Shown piece after piece: positions 1-9,656 of a stretch of 64,000 nucleotides of DNA. The stretch comes from CAZRCZ01 sp964598765 (GTDB taxonomy: Bacteria; Sumerlaeota; Sumerlaeia; MVZB01; JAJFLK01). The translations under genes were made by a program, and so were the position numbers. Position 1 is the stretch's first letter, and the number at the start of each line of letters is the position of its first letter. The stretch is taken from the NCBI GenBank assembly GCA_964598765.1, contig CAZRCZ010000007.1, positions 104,413-168,412 of the forward strand. Reading direction: 5' to 3'. The notes beneath the pieces are model-generated. The model saw only the letters and a list, made by a program, of their open reading frames with translations, did no database searches and had not been told where the DNA came from.

Positions 1-8
1 TTCGGACA

Positions 9-1187
9 TCATTTTCGTACTTGTCCTACTCCCATTTCAAGATCGTAAAACGTCTGAATCAACCGATTCATCCTCGGAATGACATCATGAAACGGCACGA
101 GCGAATCGAGAAGTTTGCCTCGGCGATAAATTTTCGCCGCTTTGCCGCTGGCGACGACGCCCAGATCCGCCTCGGCGGCTTCGCCCGGACCATTCACGTA
201 GCATCCCATGACCGAAATTTTCAGCGGCGTGGTGAGCTTCTGGTTCGTCGCCTCCAGTTCGAGCGCGATCCGCGCTGTGTCGAAACCAACGTCCTCGCGT
301 CCGCAAGTCGGACAGGCGACGACCTCCACGCCAAACCGCCGCAGACCAAGCGACTGCAAGATTTTGTATCCCGTCCGAATCTCCTCAACCTTTTCCTCGG
401 TCTTGCGCGTGGCGATGCTGACGCGAATCGTGTCGCCGATGCCGTCGAGCAAAAGCGCGCCGATCCCGACCGACGATTTGACCGCGCTGTTCTCATGCGT
501 CCCCGCCTCGGTCACGCCGAGATGAAGCGGATAATCGCATTGCGCGGCCAAGAGGCGATACGCGCGCACCATCAACGGCACGTTGCTCGATTTGACCGAG
601 ATGATCGTCCTTGTGAAGCCGTGGCTCTCCAAAATTTCAATGTTGCGCAGGGCGGAATCCACGAGCGCCTCGGCGGGATAGCCCTCTTCGGGCGGCATCA
701 AGATTCCCTCCGAAACGTGCGCGCCGTATTTTTCGGCGATGTCCTTTTCGAGCGAACCCTGATTCACGCCGACGCGGATCGGCAGATCGAATTCATCGGC
801 GCGCGCGATGACGGCGCGGATGTTTTCCTCGCTCCCGATGTTCCCCGGATTGATCCGAATTTTATCCACGTAAGGGGCGGATTCGAGCGCGAGACGGTGG
901 TTGTAATGAATGTCGGCGACGAGCGGCACGGGGCAATTTTTGCGAATTTCGGGAAGCGCCTGCGCCGCTTTCTTCGTGTCCACCGTCACGCGCATGATCT
1001 CGGCCCCCGATTCGGCAAGATATTTAATCTGCGCGATCGTCGCCCCTGCGTCGGCGGTGTCGGTCGCCGTCATGGTTTGGACGCGGATCGGGTTGTCGCC
1101 GCCGATGACGAGCGCGCCGAGTTTCACCTCGCGCGATTTCCGTCGCGGGGCGATCAGATCGGGACGGGTCAGGGTTTGGGATGACAT
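9..1187 (-). CDS. ispG: 4-hydroxy-3-methylbut-2-en-1-yl diphosphate synthase
   Basis: This enzyme of the cytosolic MEP isoprenoid pathway reductively converts 2-C-methyl-erythritol 2,4-cyclodiphosphate to HMBPP using a [4Fe-4S] cluster. The 392-residue length is normal for the short bacterial form. The N-terminal TIM barrel carries the family stretch GGDNPIRVQTMTATDT. The C-terminal reductase domain shows the three cluster cysteines, in CPTCGR (about residues 293 and 296) and MGCYVNGPGE (about 328), and the last motif also holds the conserved glutamate. The gene is complete, ending 8 bases inside the left window edge. It is monocistronic as far as can be seen, with a hairpin repeat just upstream of its promoter region. 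Confidence 0.97.
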   Translation of the reverse strand: MSSQTLTRPDLIAPRRKSREVKLGALVIGGDNPIRVQTMTATDTADAGATIAQIKYLAESGAEIMRVTVDTKKAAQALPEIRKNCPVPLVADIHYNHRLALESAPYVDKIRINPGNIGSEENIRAVIARADEFDLPIRVGVNQGSLEKDIAEKYGAHVSEGILMPPEEGYPAEALVDSALRNIEILESHGFTRTIISVKSSNVPLMVRAYRLLAAQCDYPLHLGVTEAGTHENSAVKSSVGIGALLLDGIGDTIRVSIATRKTEEKVEEIRTGYKILQSLGLRRFGVEVVACPTCGREDVGFDTARIALELEATNQKLTTPLKISVMGCYVNGPGEAAEADLGVVASGKAAKIYRRGKLLDSLVPFHDVIPRMNRLIQTFYDLEMGVGQVRK

Positions 1188-1271
1188 GGAAGGGATGCTT
1201 TATCTGAAATGCTCTTCGCCTTGGATTTTAACATAATGTCCCTTCGATGCACGGAATAATTCTTCCTGAAC

Positions 1272-1371
1272 TTTACCGCCAAGACACGAAGACAGAAAGA
1301 AGAAGAAGGAGAGAGAGATACGCTCAAAACATCCTAATTTCTTCTTGGTGTCTTTGTGCCTTGGTGGTGAA
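1272..1371. repeat. Long inverted-repeat element, family A, copy 1
   Basis: Arms of about 33 bases (1272-1304 and 1339-1371) are imperfect inverted copies built on the theme CCAAGACACNAAGACA. They are separated by about 34 unrelated bases. The element lies between ispG and the T/P-rich protein. The same arms recur at 8372-8509 and 29704-29805. Confidence 0.75.
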
Positions 1372-1390
1372 AAATCCGGCGCTTACGGCT

Positions 1391-4300
1391 TCACTCGTAA
1401 ACTTCCCAACCCCGCGCGGCGTTAGGCGTGGCGGTCGGCGTGACGACGCTGACGCCGAGGATCAACGGCGAGCCGAACGCCGTTCCGTTGTTCTGCATGT
1501 CAAACCGCAAATTGCACAATCCCGGCGCGGACGGAGCCTGCAAGACCGCCGAGAAGATATACGTCTCCCCCGGCGCGACCGTCTGACCCGAAACAATGTT
1601 CAGTTGCCCCGCCCCGATCATCCCGCAGGAATCGGTCGTGACTTTGAGCGAGTAGCCCGCGAGCCGGTCCCAAGTCGTGTTGCCGGTGTTCCGCATGTAG
1701 ATTCCCACGGTCCCGTTCTGGTTCGTGGTCATCTGCGCCGGAATGGTGTGGTTGGCCACGACCGCGTCGTCGCACAAGGTCGTCGAGGCGATGAACAGGT
1801 CGTCCACGCTGATCGTCGTGGCGCGGTCGGGGTTGGAGTTGCTGTCGCCCGTAAGCGAATCGGTGGCGCGAATATAAATCACGTACGGCAACGACGCCGG
1901 AAGCGCGAACGTCTGCGGCGCGTCGTCGTCCGCCGTTTTCGTCACCGTCAACATCGGCGTCCAAGCGAAGTTGTCGGTCGAATAACTGAAAATGAAATCA
2001 TCCTGTCCATTCGTGTTGGTGCCATGGAATCCCTCGATGGAGAAGGTGTGGGCGTTGGTTGCAGGAGTGATCGGTATCGTCCATTTGTGTTTCAATTGCC
2101 AATGCGTTCCGTTGCCGTCGCCGATGTCGGTAAAGACCTCCGTGATCGTCTCATAAGTGTTGTCGCTCGCCAGCGTGGCCGTGTAATCCCCCGTTACCGT
2201 TCCCGTCACGGGCAGATCGCCGCTGGCCCGATTGATGAATGGTCCGGGGACACAGGGGGTTGGGGTTGGCGTCGCGGTTCGGATGGGGGATGGCGTCGCA
2301 GTCCAAGTGGCGGTTGCAGTCGCCGTTCTAGTCGCCGTCGGCGTGGGGGTGGCTGTCGGCGAAGAGGTCGCCGAGCTTGTTGAGGTGGGTGAGGAGGTTG
2401 CTGTTCGGCTCGAGGTGGCCGAGACAGTTCGCGTTGCAGAGTAGGTTGTCGTCCGGCTCGCGCTCAACGTGGGCGAGCGGGTCGGTGTCCTCGACGAAGA
2501 CCGAGTCGGGGATGAGCTTGCCGATTGTGTCGGCGTTCGCGTGGAGGAACGGGTTGGGGATGGCGTTACCGTCCTCGTCGGGGTCGTAGTTGCCGATGGG
2601 GTTGCCGTCGCCGTGGGCGTGGCTGTCGGCGAGGAGGTCGCCGTTCCCGTCGGAGTTCGCGTTGAGGAATGGGTTGGAGACGGCGTTCCGGTTCTTGTCG
2701 GTGTCAAAGTTGCCGACGGTTCTGATGGGGACGTGGGTGTAACGGTAGGCGAGAAAGTTGATGTCCTAGTCGGCGTGACGGTCGCGGTTCGTGTGGGAGT
2801 TGCGGTCGCCGTTCTTGTCGCCGTCGGTGTTGGCGTCGCTGTTGGCGAAGATGTCGCCGTCCGTGTCACTGTCGGCGTGGCGGTCGGGGTTGGCGTGCCG
2901 AGATTATAGGTGACATACATGCTGAACGTGTCGGTCGTGTTTTGGACGCCAGAGAGCGTCGCGGGGAAGGAGCCGTAAGCGGACTCAAAAAGAAATCCAT
3001 CGCCGACCGAACCGGGAAGATAACTCGGCACGTCGGCGGAGCTATCCGTCTGCCACGAGAGCCAATACGTTCCGCTCGCAAGCGAAAGGCTCGAAGGGGA
3101 ACCCGACGCGACCGGAACGTCAATCCAAGCGTTGGTCGCGGTGTTGGAGGTCGAGGGACATTCCCAAAGAAGATTTTTCGTCGCGGCGTCGTCGTAAATG
3201 CCGAGCCGGACGTTTCCCGCCGCCGTGTGCGAATAAAACGAAACGCCATTGACCGCCGCGAGCGTCGGGATCGAAACCTTGGTCCCCTTGACCGCCCCCT
3301 TGTGCGACGAGCCGACCTTGACGACGTTCCCCGGTTGTTCGTCCATCCCGAACCAAACGTAGCCGAGCGACGTGTTGCCGACGGAACTTTGGCAATAAAG
3401 GTCGCCGTAAAGATTGGGGTCGTTCGGCGGGACGGCGTTCGTTCCGTCGGCGGGATAGCAACTGTAGCCGCAACTTCCGGTGGCGAGTTGGAGCATTCCC
3501 ACTTCGGTCGGGAGCGCGGCTCCGGCTCCCAGCTTGACCTTGTAAATCCGCGCCGGATGGGTGTGGTCGCTTCCGAGAATGGCGAACCCTCCTGCCGTGT
3601 CAATGACGCCGGTGGATGCCTCGCGGTCCCCGGCATTGAGCGCGAGCGAACCGACGACGGTTGGCGCGGCGGCCCCCGCCCCCATGTCGAACTTGATGAC
3701 GTGCGGGGCGGAGGTGTAGGTCGCGCAGTAGCCGTAGCCGTTGGCCGGATCGAGCAGGACCGCGCCGATGTTGTTCTCTCCGACGGCGAAGGAGGCCGCG
3801 CCGATCCGCGTCGGGAGGGCGGCTCCCGCACCGAGCGCGACCTTGATGACCATGCCCGCGTTGTTTCCCGCCGTGGCGAAATAGGCGTAGCCGCCGGCGG
3901 TGTCAATCGCGCATCGGCGGATCGCGTTTTCGCCGGAATTAAGCTGGAGCGAGCCGACGCGCGTCGGGAGATTGTCGCCGACCCCCGGCGCAACCTTGAC
4001 GACAATCCCGGGCGACGTGCCGCAGGCGATGTAAAGATAATGATTCGCCGGATCGGGATCGGTCGTGTCCATGACCATCCCCCAAGACAGGTTTTCCGAA
4101 GGGGGGCCGGAACTGAGCGACAGGTAGCCAAGATAGGTCGGTGGCGTCGCGCCCGACTCCATCCGGACCTTGATGATCCGGCCCGGCCCGCCGGTGTTGC
4201 CGAGATAGGCGTAGCCGGTAGTCGGGTCATAGGCTCCGCCGATCAGGTTACTGGTTCCGGTGGCCTGAGCCGCGCCGATTTCGACCGGAAGCGCGCCGTT

Positions 4301-4633
4301 GAGGTCAACTTTGACGATCCGCCCCGGATTGATCGCCCCCGCGGTCATGAAAAGCGCGTAGCCGGTGTTGGGATCGTAGAGCGCGTTGTAGAGATGGCTG
4401 TAATTGACGTCGCTCAGGATGAGATGACCTTTGTCTCTCATTCCGCCGTGGAGGTAGATGGTCGTGCCGGGGACGGTGATGCCGGCGGTGTCGGCGAAGC
4501 CGGACGCGCAAAGAAGAAAGAGAACCAAACGCAAGGGCGCAAAGACGCCACGGCGCAGTGAGGGAACGGAACTCCCCTTCGCGTCTTTGCGCCTTGGCGT
4601 CCTTGCGTTGAATTCCGGTGAGAACAAGGCCAT
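1391..4633 (-). CDS. Large secreted protein: propeller-like repeats, T/P-rich linker, NBR1-like Ig domain
   Basis: This 1080-residue protein is predicted to be secreted. Residues about 41-62 form a hydrophobic signal (LVLFLLCASGFA). Residues about 80-400 hold repeats of 45-50 residues with the theme D-x-A-x-GYAYF..G....VVKV.LGAGAALPTRVG, which look like propeller blades. A beta-rich domain of about 130 residues follows. Residues about 576-792 are almost only T, P, S, A, R and V in PTATPTPTATRT-like repeats, a flexible linker. The C-terminus has another beta domain and an NBR1-type Ig-like module (MRNTGNTTW). I infer a surface or extracellular binding protein; no catalytic motif is visible. 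Residues 8-40 before the signal are encoded by a family A inverted repeat, so the true start is uncertain. A TTG giving MRLVLFLLCASGFA (near 4534) is an alternative. Confidence 0.75.
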   Translation of the reverse strand: MALFSPEFNARTPRRKDAKGSSVPSLRRGVFAPLRLVLFLLCASGFADTAGITVPGTTIYLHGGMRDKGHLILSDVNYSHLYNALYDPNTGYALFMTAGAINPGRIVKVDLNGALPVEIGAAQATGTSNLIGGAYDPTTGYAYLGNTGGPGRIIKVRMESGATPPTYLGYLSLSSGPPSENLSWGMVMDTTDPDPANHYLYIACGTSPGIVVKVAPGVGDNLPTRVGSLQLNSGENAIRRCAIDTAGGYAYFATAGNNAGMVIKVALGAGAALPTRIGAASFAVGENNIGAVLLDPANGYGYCATYTSAPHVIKFDMGAGAAAPTVVGSLALNAGDREASTGVIDTAGGFAILGSDHTHPARIYKVKLGAGAALPTEVGMLQLATGSCGYSCYPADGTNAVPPNDPNLYGDLYCQSSVGNTSLGYVWFGMDEQPGNVVKVGSSHKGAVKGTKVSIPTLAAVNGVSFYSHTAAGNVRLGIYDDAATKNLLWECPSTSNTATNAWIDVPVASGSPSSLSLASGTYWLSWQTDSSADVPSYLPGSVGDGFLFESAYGSFPATLSGVQNTTDTFSMYVTYNLGTPTPTATPTVTRTATSSPTATPTPTATRTATATPTRTATVTPTRTSTFSPTVTPTSPSEPSATLTPTRTGTPSPTHSSTRTPTGTATSSPTATPTATATPSATTTPTRTVTPSPTRSSTRTPTQSASSSPTRSSSRTPTRSPTLSASRTTTYSATRTVSATSSRTATSSPTSTSSATSSPTATPTPTATRTATATATWTATPSPIRTATPTPTPCVPGPFINRASGDLPVTGTVTGDYTATLASDNTYETITEVFTDIGDGNGTHWQLKHKWTIPITPATNAHTFSIEGFHGTNTNGQDDFIFSYSTDNFAWTPMLTVTKTADDDAPQTFALPASLPYVIYIRATDSLTGDSNSNPDRATTISVDDLFIASTTLCDDAVVANHTIPAQMTTNQNGTVGIYMRNTGNTTWDRLAGYSLKVTTDSCGMIGAGQLNIVSGQTVAPGETYIFSAVLQAPSAPGLCNLRFDMQNNGTAFGSPLILGVSVVTPTATPNAARGWEVYE
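4528..4612. repeat. Family A inverted repeat, copy 2, inside the 5' end of a CDS
   Basis: The left arm (about 4528-4560, GCAAGGGCGCAAAGACGCCA) and right arm (about 4579-4612) are inverted copies with a short loop. The element is read through as the N-terminus of the secreted protein on the minus strand. It contributes the residues just ahead of, and partly within, the predicted signal peptide. Confidence 0.75.
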
Positions 4634-4799
4634 TCAAAACCCGTTTCGCAACGAACAAGATGATTCAGAGTATATTTCGCGCAAACTCAAACGACCACTT
4701 TAATCACGCGGTTGGGGCCGGCAAGTTTGATTGCAAAGCGCGGCGATGTTTCGATAGGCTCTCCTGCGCCGCCTCATTCGCGTCGAAATTTTATCGCCC

Positions 4800-7691
4800 A
4801 TGCCGAAATTCTCCAGTCCGCGCAAAATTCCCCTGATTCTCGTGATCGGATTACTTGTCGCCGTGTGGCTTTTGATTTTGTCCAGCGGTTGGATTTCGCG
4901 TTTTCTGACCGACTGGATGTGGTTCGATTCCGAGGAATTCGGTGTCGTCTTCCGCCGCGTGATTTTGATCCGCTGGGGAGTCGGAGCCTCGATGGGACTT
5001 CTTTCCTTCCTGATTCTGTATGGCAACGCGCACTGGGGAATCAACCACAGCCAAGAACCGGCGCTGGTCTTGCCGGCGGAGATGACGCAGGGGACATTCG
5101 GCAGAATCGTCTCGCGGTTTTCCATGCGGCGGTTCGTTTTCTTCTTTTGCGCGCTCGTGGCGGTCGCGCTCGGCTGGGCGGCATCGGAATGGTGGGAGGA
5201 TTTCACTCTCTTTCATTACGGCGGCGATTTCGGATTTGAAGATCCGTTGTTCCGCAAAGACGCTTCGTTTTACGTTTTTGCCCTGCCGGTTTTGGACCAC
5301 CTCCGCCATTTGGCGTGGGGATTGGTTATAGTTTCCGCGTTGCTTAGTTTTGGAATTTATCTCGCGCGCGGAGCGTTCGTTATTCCTCTGGTGGAAATCG
5401 AGGGAAGACTTTTTCCGAGAGGCGTTCGGATCGCTCCGGCGGCGCGGTGGCATTTGACGCTTCACGGATCGTGCGTGTTGATCCTGCTTGCCGTCGGCTT
5501 TTATCTGGGACGGTTCGATTTGCTCTACGAACGCAAGCCGACCTTCACCGGACCCGGCTACGCGGAAGTTTTTGGAACGCTTCCCCTCCTGACGATTGAA
5601 GCATTGACATTGCTCGCGGCCTCGGTCGTTTTGATCGTCGCCGTCGAGCGCGCGCGATGGCGTTGGCTCGTCATCATGGGGATTTTGGTCCTCATCTCCC
5701 ACGGTCTCACGACGATTTACCCCCTTTTGCTCCAGCGTTTCAGCGTCCTGCCGAACGAACTGAATTACGAGCGGGATTACATCGGGCATCACATCAAGGC
5801 GACGCGCTGGGCTTTCGGACTGGAGAAAATGGAGGAGCGCTCGCTCGCCGGAGACGACCGGCTCACGCAGGCCGACGTCGAGGCCAATCGCGCCACGATC
5901 AACAACGTCCGTCTTTGGGATCACGAGCCGCTCCGCCAGACGTTCAGTCAAGTGCAGGAAATCCGCACATATTACGATTTTCCCGCAGTGGACAACGATC
6001 GCTACGTAATCAACGGCGAATTGCGCCAGACGATGCTTTCGGCGCGCGAACTTCTCACGGCGAATCTTCCCAACCGGACGTGGGTGAACGAAAAATTGAT
6101 CTACACACACGGCTACGGTGTCGCGCTCGGTCCTGTGAATCAGGTGACGTCCGAGGGATTGCCGGAACTATTCATCCAAGATTTGCCTCCGAAGTGGCGC
6201 TATCCCGAACTCAAGATCGAGAGGCCGGAGATTTACTTCGGCGAATCCAGCCGAAGCTACGTTTTTGTGAAAACGAAGACGAAGGAGTTCGATTATCCGT
6301 CGGGGAACGAAAACGTTTCGAGATATTACGACCGCAATTGCGTCGTGGTTGATCCGGGAAATTCGCCGCTCAAGCCCGGCCAAATCGTGAGCGAGACTCA
6401 AGCGCTCGAAACTCAGAAAAGTGCGGGGGGGCAATTCAAATTCAAACCGCGCGGCGGCGTCGGCATCGGCAGTTTGCTGAAGCGGCTTCTCTTTGCGGTT
6501 CGATTGACCGACATCAAAATTTTGCTTTCCTCCGATTTCACTTCGGAATCGCGGATTTTGCTGAGTCGGAACATTAGGGAGCGCGCCGACCGCGTCGCGC
6601 CGTTTCTCGCCTACGACGAGGACCCCTACCTCGTCATTCACGAAGGCCGCCTCCTTTGGATTCGGGACGGCTACACCCTTTCGGATCGTTTCCCTTATTC
6701 TCAACGCTTCGGACGGATCGGCAATTATCTCCGCAATTCGGTCAAGGTCGTCATGGACGCTTACGACGGCTCGATGACGTTTTACGTCGCCGATCCTTCC
6801 GATCCGATCATTCAGGCGTGGTCGCGGGCGTTTCCGGGAATGTTTCACGCGCTCAAGGAAATGCCGACCGAATTGCGCGCGCATTTGCGCCACCCGGAGG
6901 ATTTCTTCGCCATTCAGGCGCGCGTCTTTGCGACCTATCACATGGAGGACCCGCAGGTCTTCTACAACCGCGAGGACGAATGGGAAATTCCGCGCATTGA
7001 CGGGAAGAAGGGGAAAACCGAGATGACCCCTTACTACACGATCATGAAATTACCGGGCGAGGAAAAGGAGGAATTCATTCTGATGCTCCCATTCACGCCG
7101 AGGGGCAAGGATAACTTGTCGGCTTGGATGGCGGCGCGAAGCGACGGCGAAAATTACGGACGGCTGGTCGTTTATCGCTTTCCCAAGGGAAAATTGGTCT
7201 TCGGTCCGAACAATTTGGTCGCGCGGGTGAATCAGGATGAAACGATTTCGCCGCAATTGACGCTCTGGGGGCAACAAGGCTCCGAGGCGCATCTCGGAAC
7301 CTTGCTGGTTATTCCAATCAAGGAGTCGCTCATTTACGTTCAGCCTCTGTATTTGCGCGCGTCATCGGGAAGCATTCCGGAATTGAAGCGCGTGATCGTC
7401 GGCTATGAAAGCCAGATTGTCATGGAGCCGACGTTGGAACTCGCGTTGGAGCGGATTTTCTCGGCTAAAAACATTCCGTCTGTTTCTTCTCCCAATCCTA
7501 CTCCTTCTCTTTCTCATACTCCTTCTCCAACCGCATCCAACCTCGCCGATCTCATCTCCTCCGCCAAAGCGAGCTACGAGGCGGCGGAAAAAGCCGCGCG
7601 AGAGGGAGATTGGGCGCGCTATGGCGAAGAAATGAAACGCTTGGGCGCGGCGCTGGAAGCGCTGAGTCGAGTGAAATCGGAACAAAAGTAA
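4800..7691 (+). CDS. UPF0182 family membrane protein
   Basis: The 963 residues match the UPF0182 family in length and plan. The N-terminus opens with a transmembrane helix, then the family signature FLTDWMWFDSEEFGVVF (about residues 33-49). About seven membrane segments lie in the first 310 residues, followed by a large hydrophilic domain (about 320-890) predicted to be outside the membrane. A Pro/Ser/Thr linker (about 895-920) and a short charged helix close the protein. No biochemical function is established for the family. The gene stands alone on the plus strand and converges with msrA 43 bases downstream. The ATG at 4800 is the first start before the conserved N-terminal helix. Confidence 0.93.
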   Translation: MPKFSSPRKIPLILVIGLLVAVWLLILSSGWISRFLTDWMWFDSEEFGVVFRRVILIRWGVGASMGLLSFLILYGNAHWGINHSQEPALVLPAEMTQGTFGRIVSRFSMRRFVFFFCALVAVALGWAASEWWEDFTLFHYGGDFGFEDPLFRKDASFYVFALPVLDHLRHLAWGLVIVSALLSFGIYLARGAFVIPLVEIEGRLFPRGVRIAPAARWHLTLHGSCVLILLAVGFYLGRFDLLYERKPTFTGPGYAEVFGTLPLLTIEALTLLAASVVLIVAVERARWRWLVIMGILVLISHGLTTIYPLLLQRFSVLPNELNYERDYIGHHIKATRWAFGLEKMEERSLAGDDRLTQADVEANRATINNVRLWDHEPLRQTFSQVQEIRTYYDFPAVDNDRYVINGELRQTMLSARELLTANLPNRTWVNEKLIYTHGYGVALGPVNQVTSEGLPELFIQDLPPKWRYPELKIERPEIYFGESSRSYVFVKTKTKEFDYPSGNENVSRYYDRNCVVVDPGNSPLKPGQIVSETQALETQKSAGGQFKFKPRGGVGIGSLLKRLLFAVRLTDIKILLSSDFTSESRILLSRNIRERADRVAPFLAYDEDPYLVIHEGRLLWIRDGYTLSDRFPYSQRFGRIGNYLRNSVKVVMDAYDGSMTFYVADPSDPIIQAWSRAFPGMFHALKEMPTELRAHLRHPEDFFAIQARVFATYHMEDPQVFYNREDEWEIPRIDGKKGKTEMTPYYTIMKLPGEEKEEFILMLPFTPRGKDNLSAWMAARSDGENYGRLVVYRFPKGKLVFGPNNLVARVNQDETISPQLTLWGQQGSEAHLGTLLVIPIKESLIYVQPLYLRASSGSIPELKRVIVGYESQIVMEPTLELALERIFSAKNIPSVSSPNPTPSLSHTPSPTASNLADLISSAKASYEAAEKAAREGDWARYGEEMKRLGAALEALSRVKSEQK

Positions 7692-7734
7692 CCCGCGATA
7701 AGCTGTTTACCCGGGTCTCAACAGCAATTTATTC

Positions 7735-8361
7735 CTACTTTGTCTCCAACCCCAACTTCTTCAGCTTAGGCGCGATCACGACGCGGCAGTAGCCGTAATT
7801 GGGATTGCGGTTGTAGAAATCTTGATGGTGTTCCTCGGCGGGATAGAACGCGCTGAACTTCGTGATCTCGGTGACGATGGGGTTGGCGAATTTTTTATCA
7901 TCGGTCAGTTTTTTCTTCACCGCCTCGGCGACCTTTTTCTGCTCGTCGGTGTGGTAGAAAATCGCCGAGCGATATTGCGTGCCGACGTCGGCTCCTTGGC
8001 GATTGAGCGTCGTCGGGTCGTGAAGCTCGAAGAAAAACTCGATCAGCTTTTCGGTCGGCAGGATTTTGGGATCGTAGGTCACTTCGGTCGCTTCGGCGTG
8101 CCCCGTCGTTCCCGCGCAGACTTGTTCATAGGTCGGGTTCTTGACCGTTCCGCCGGAGTATCCCGACTTGACCGTCTCGACCCCCTTGATCCGCTGGAGC
8201 GCGGCCTCGACGCACCAGAAACATCCCCCGGCGAGCGTGATCGTTTCCAATTTCTTTTCCTCCTTCTTGGCGGGTTCGGTTTTCGGAGTCTCGGCGGACG
8301 AAACGATCCGCGCGGACAGAAGGGCGAGGACAAGACAAAAGCTGGTGAAGTTCGATTTCAT
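7735..8361 (-). CDS. msrA: Peptide-methionine (S)-S-oxide reductase, exported
   Basis: MsrA reduces methionine-S-sulfoxide in proteins. The catalytic motif GGCFWCVEA is intact, followed by family stretches (GYSGG, HAEATEV, FFELHDPTTLNRQGADVGTQYRS, HHQDF). I choose the ATG at 8361, which gives 208 residues with a classic signal peptide (MKSNFTSFCLVLALLSARIVSSA) and a lysine/glutamate-rich spacer. This indicates a periplasmic or secreted enzyme. The reading frame stays open 22 codons further upstream, but that extension (SSWCLCVLVV) is only the translation of an inverted-repeat arm. No MsrB partner or thioredoxin gene is adjacent. Confidence 0.95.
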   Translation of the reverse strand: MKSNFTSFCLVLALLSARIVSSAETPKTEPAKKEEKKLETITLAGGCFWCVEAALQRIKGVETVKSGYSGGTVKNPTYEQVCAGTTGHAEATEVTYDPKILPTEKLIEFFFELHDPTTLNRQGADVGTQYRSAIFYHTDEQKKVAEAVKKKLTDDKKFANPIVTEITKFSAFYPAEEHHQDFYNRNPNYGYCRVVIAPKLKKLGLETK

Positions 8362-8371
8362 GGTCGGATTA

Positions 8372-8509
8372 TACACCACCAAGACACAAAGACACCAAGA
8401 AGAAGACACAGATTTCACGCATGGCACGGATGATCAAATTAATAATGGAAATCGGAGTTGTCTCCGGAGTGCTCGCTTTTTCTTGGTGTCTTTGTGTCTT
8501 GGTGGTGAA
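8372..8509. repeat. Family A inverted repeat, copy 3
   Basis: Arms at about 8372-8406 and 8477-8509 are nearly perfect inverted copies (CACCACCAAGACACAAAGACACCAAGA and its complement) around a loop of about 70 bases. The element fills the gap between msrA and the permease gene. Confidence 0.85.
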
Positions 8510-8516
8510 GCCCATC

Positions 8517-9656
8517 TCAATTCAATCCCCGCATCGCCGAGGTGATCGTGATCGCCGAGGCTCGGAGGGCGGGGATGAGACCGGAGAGAATTCCGACCAT
8601 CGCGCCGACCGCGACCGCCATGAGATAGCTCGTCGGCCAAATTTGAAAATGGCGGATGAAGCCCTGCGTGAATTGTTCAAGGTCGGTGTTGCCCAGCACA
8701 AAGGCGAAAAGACACGCGATCGCCCCTCCCAAAAGGGAAATGAAGGCCGCTTCTCCGAGGATCAGGAGCAAAACCGTTCGGCGCGGATAGCCCATGGATT
8801 TCAGGATCGCCACCTCGCGCAGACGCTCGCGGATCGTCATGGACATCGTGCTGGCCGTGACGAGAAGCATCGTGAAAACAATGACGACGATGATGGAGCC
8901 GAGGAGCATTTGGACGTTGCCCAGCATGGAAACGAAACTGAGGCGGAAGGCGCGCTCGGTTTCGGTGGTGGTCGGCGCGGCGCTGTTGCGGAACGAGGTA
9001 TCCACTTCTTTCATCACGGCGGGAAGCGCCTCTGGCGCGTCGGCGATGGCGACGTAAGTCCCGCAAATTCCCTGCTTGCCGCAGACTTCGTCGAAATAAT
9101 CCCAACGCATGTAAAGAAGTTTGTTGTCCTCGGCATAATCGAATGAGCCGACGATTTTAAGGGGAATGTCAGTTCCGAATTGGGGGGTCGTCAGCGTGAT
9201 GAGATCGCCGACTTGAAAGCCGAATTTTTTCATCAGCGATCGCTGGGCGACGGCCCCGTTCTTGTTTTCGCGGAAACCCTTTTTCGTCTGCTCGTCGGTT
9301 TCAAAGTCGGGATAAACGTTCCAAATCTCGTCCGCATCGGTGGCGAAGCTGGGAAAGAAATTTTTCGGCTCCTTGTAGATTCCCGCGACCCATTGCATCG
9401 GCACGATTCCCTTGACGTGCGGAATTTTCCGGATCGTGTCGCGGTAGGAAATCGGTAGGCGATCCCCGAGCGCCGTCGCGCCATGCGTGATCAAGCGTAG
9501 GTCTCCCTTGCCGAGCGCGGGAGGATTGAGAAGCGTGTTCAGAACCGACCGCAAGACGATGAGCAAAAAAAGCGAAAAACCGATGCTAAGGACGGTCAGG
9601 ATGGAACGCCGCTTGTTGCGGAACGAGCTTTTGACGATGAAACGGGTGAACGTCAT
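8517..9656 (-). CDS. FtsX/MacB-type ABC transporter permease
   Basis: This 379-residue permease has the FtsX layout. It has one N-terminal membrane helix (about 19-42, SILTVLSIGFSLFLLIV), a periplasmic domain of about 210 residues (MacB_PCD-like), then three C-terminal helices (about 250-275, 300-330 and 345-375). The cytoplasmic RERLREVAILKSMGYPRRTV loop between helices 2 and 3 is the usual contact for the ATPase. The ATG at 9656 (MTFTRFIVKSSFRNKRRS) matches the family start. No ABC ATPase gene lies next to it, so its partner must be elsewhere or lost. A 24-codon frame ends by an ATGA overlap with this start. The substrate cannot be told: lipoprotein release, antibiotic or peptide export are possible. 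Confidence 0.9.
   Translation of the reverse strand: MTFTRFIVKSSFRNKRRSILTVLSIGFSLFLLIVLRSVLNTLLNPPALGKGDLRLITHGATALGDRLPISYRDTIRKIPHVKGIVPMQWVAGIYKEPKNFFPSFATDADEIWNVYPDFETDEQTKKGFRENKNGAVAQRSLMKKFGFQVGDLITLTTPQFGTDIPLKIVGSFDYAEDNKLLYMRWDYFDEVCGKQGICGTYVAIADAPEALPAVMKEVDTSFRNSAAPTTTETERAFRLSFVSMLGNVQMLLGSIIVVIVFTMLLVTASTMSMTIRERLREVAILKSMGYPRRTVLLLILGEAAFISLLGGAIACLFAFVLGNTDLEQFTQGFIRHFQIWPTSYLMAVAVGAMVGILSGLIPALRASAITITSAMRGLN

Noticed and set aside
2942..4561. 539-codon open frame on the plus strand antisense to the secreted protein
   Set aside because: Arg/Gly-rich composition without motifs; an antisense shadow of a GC-rich gene.
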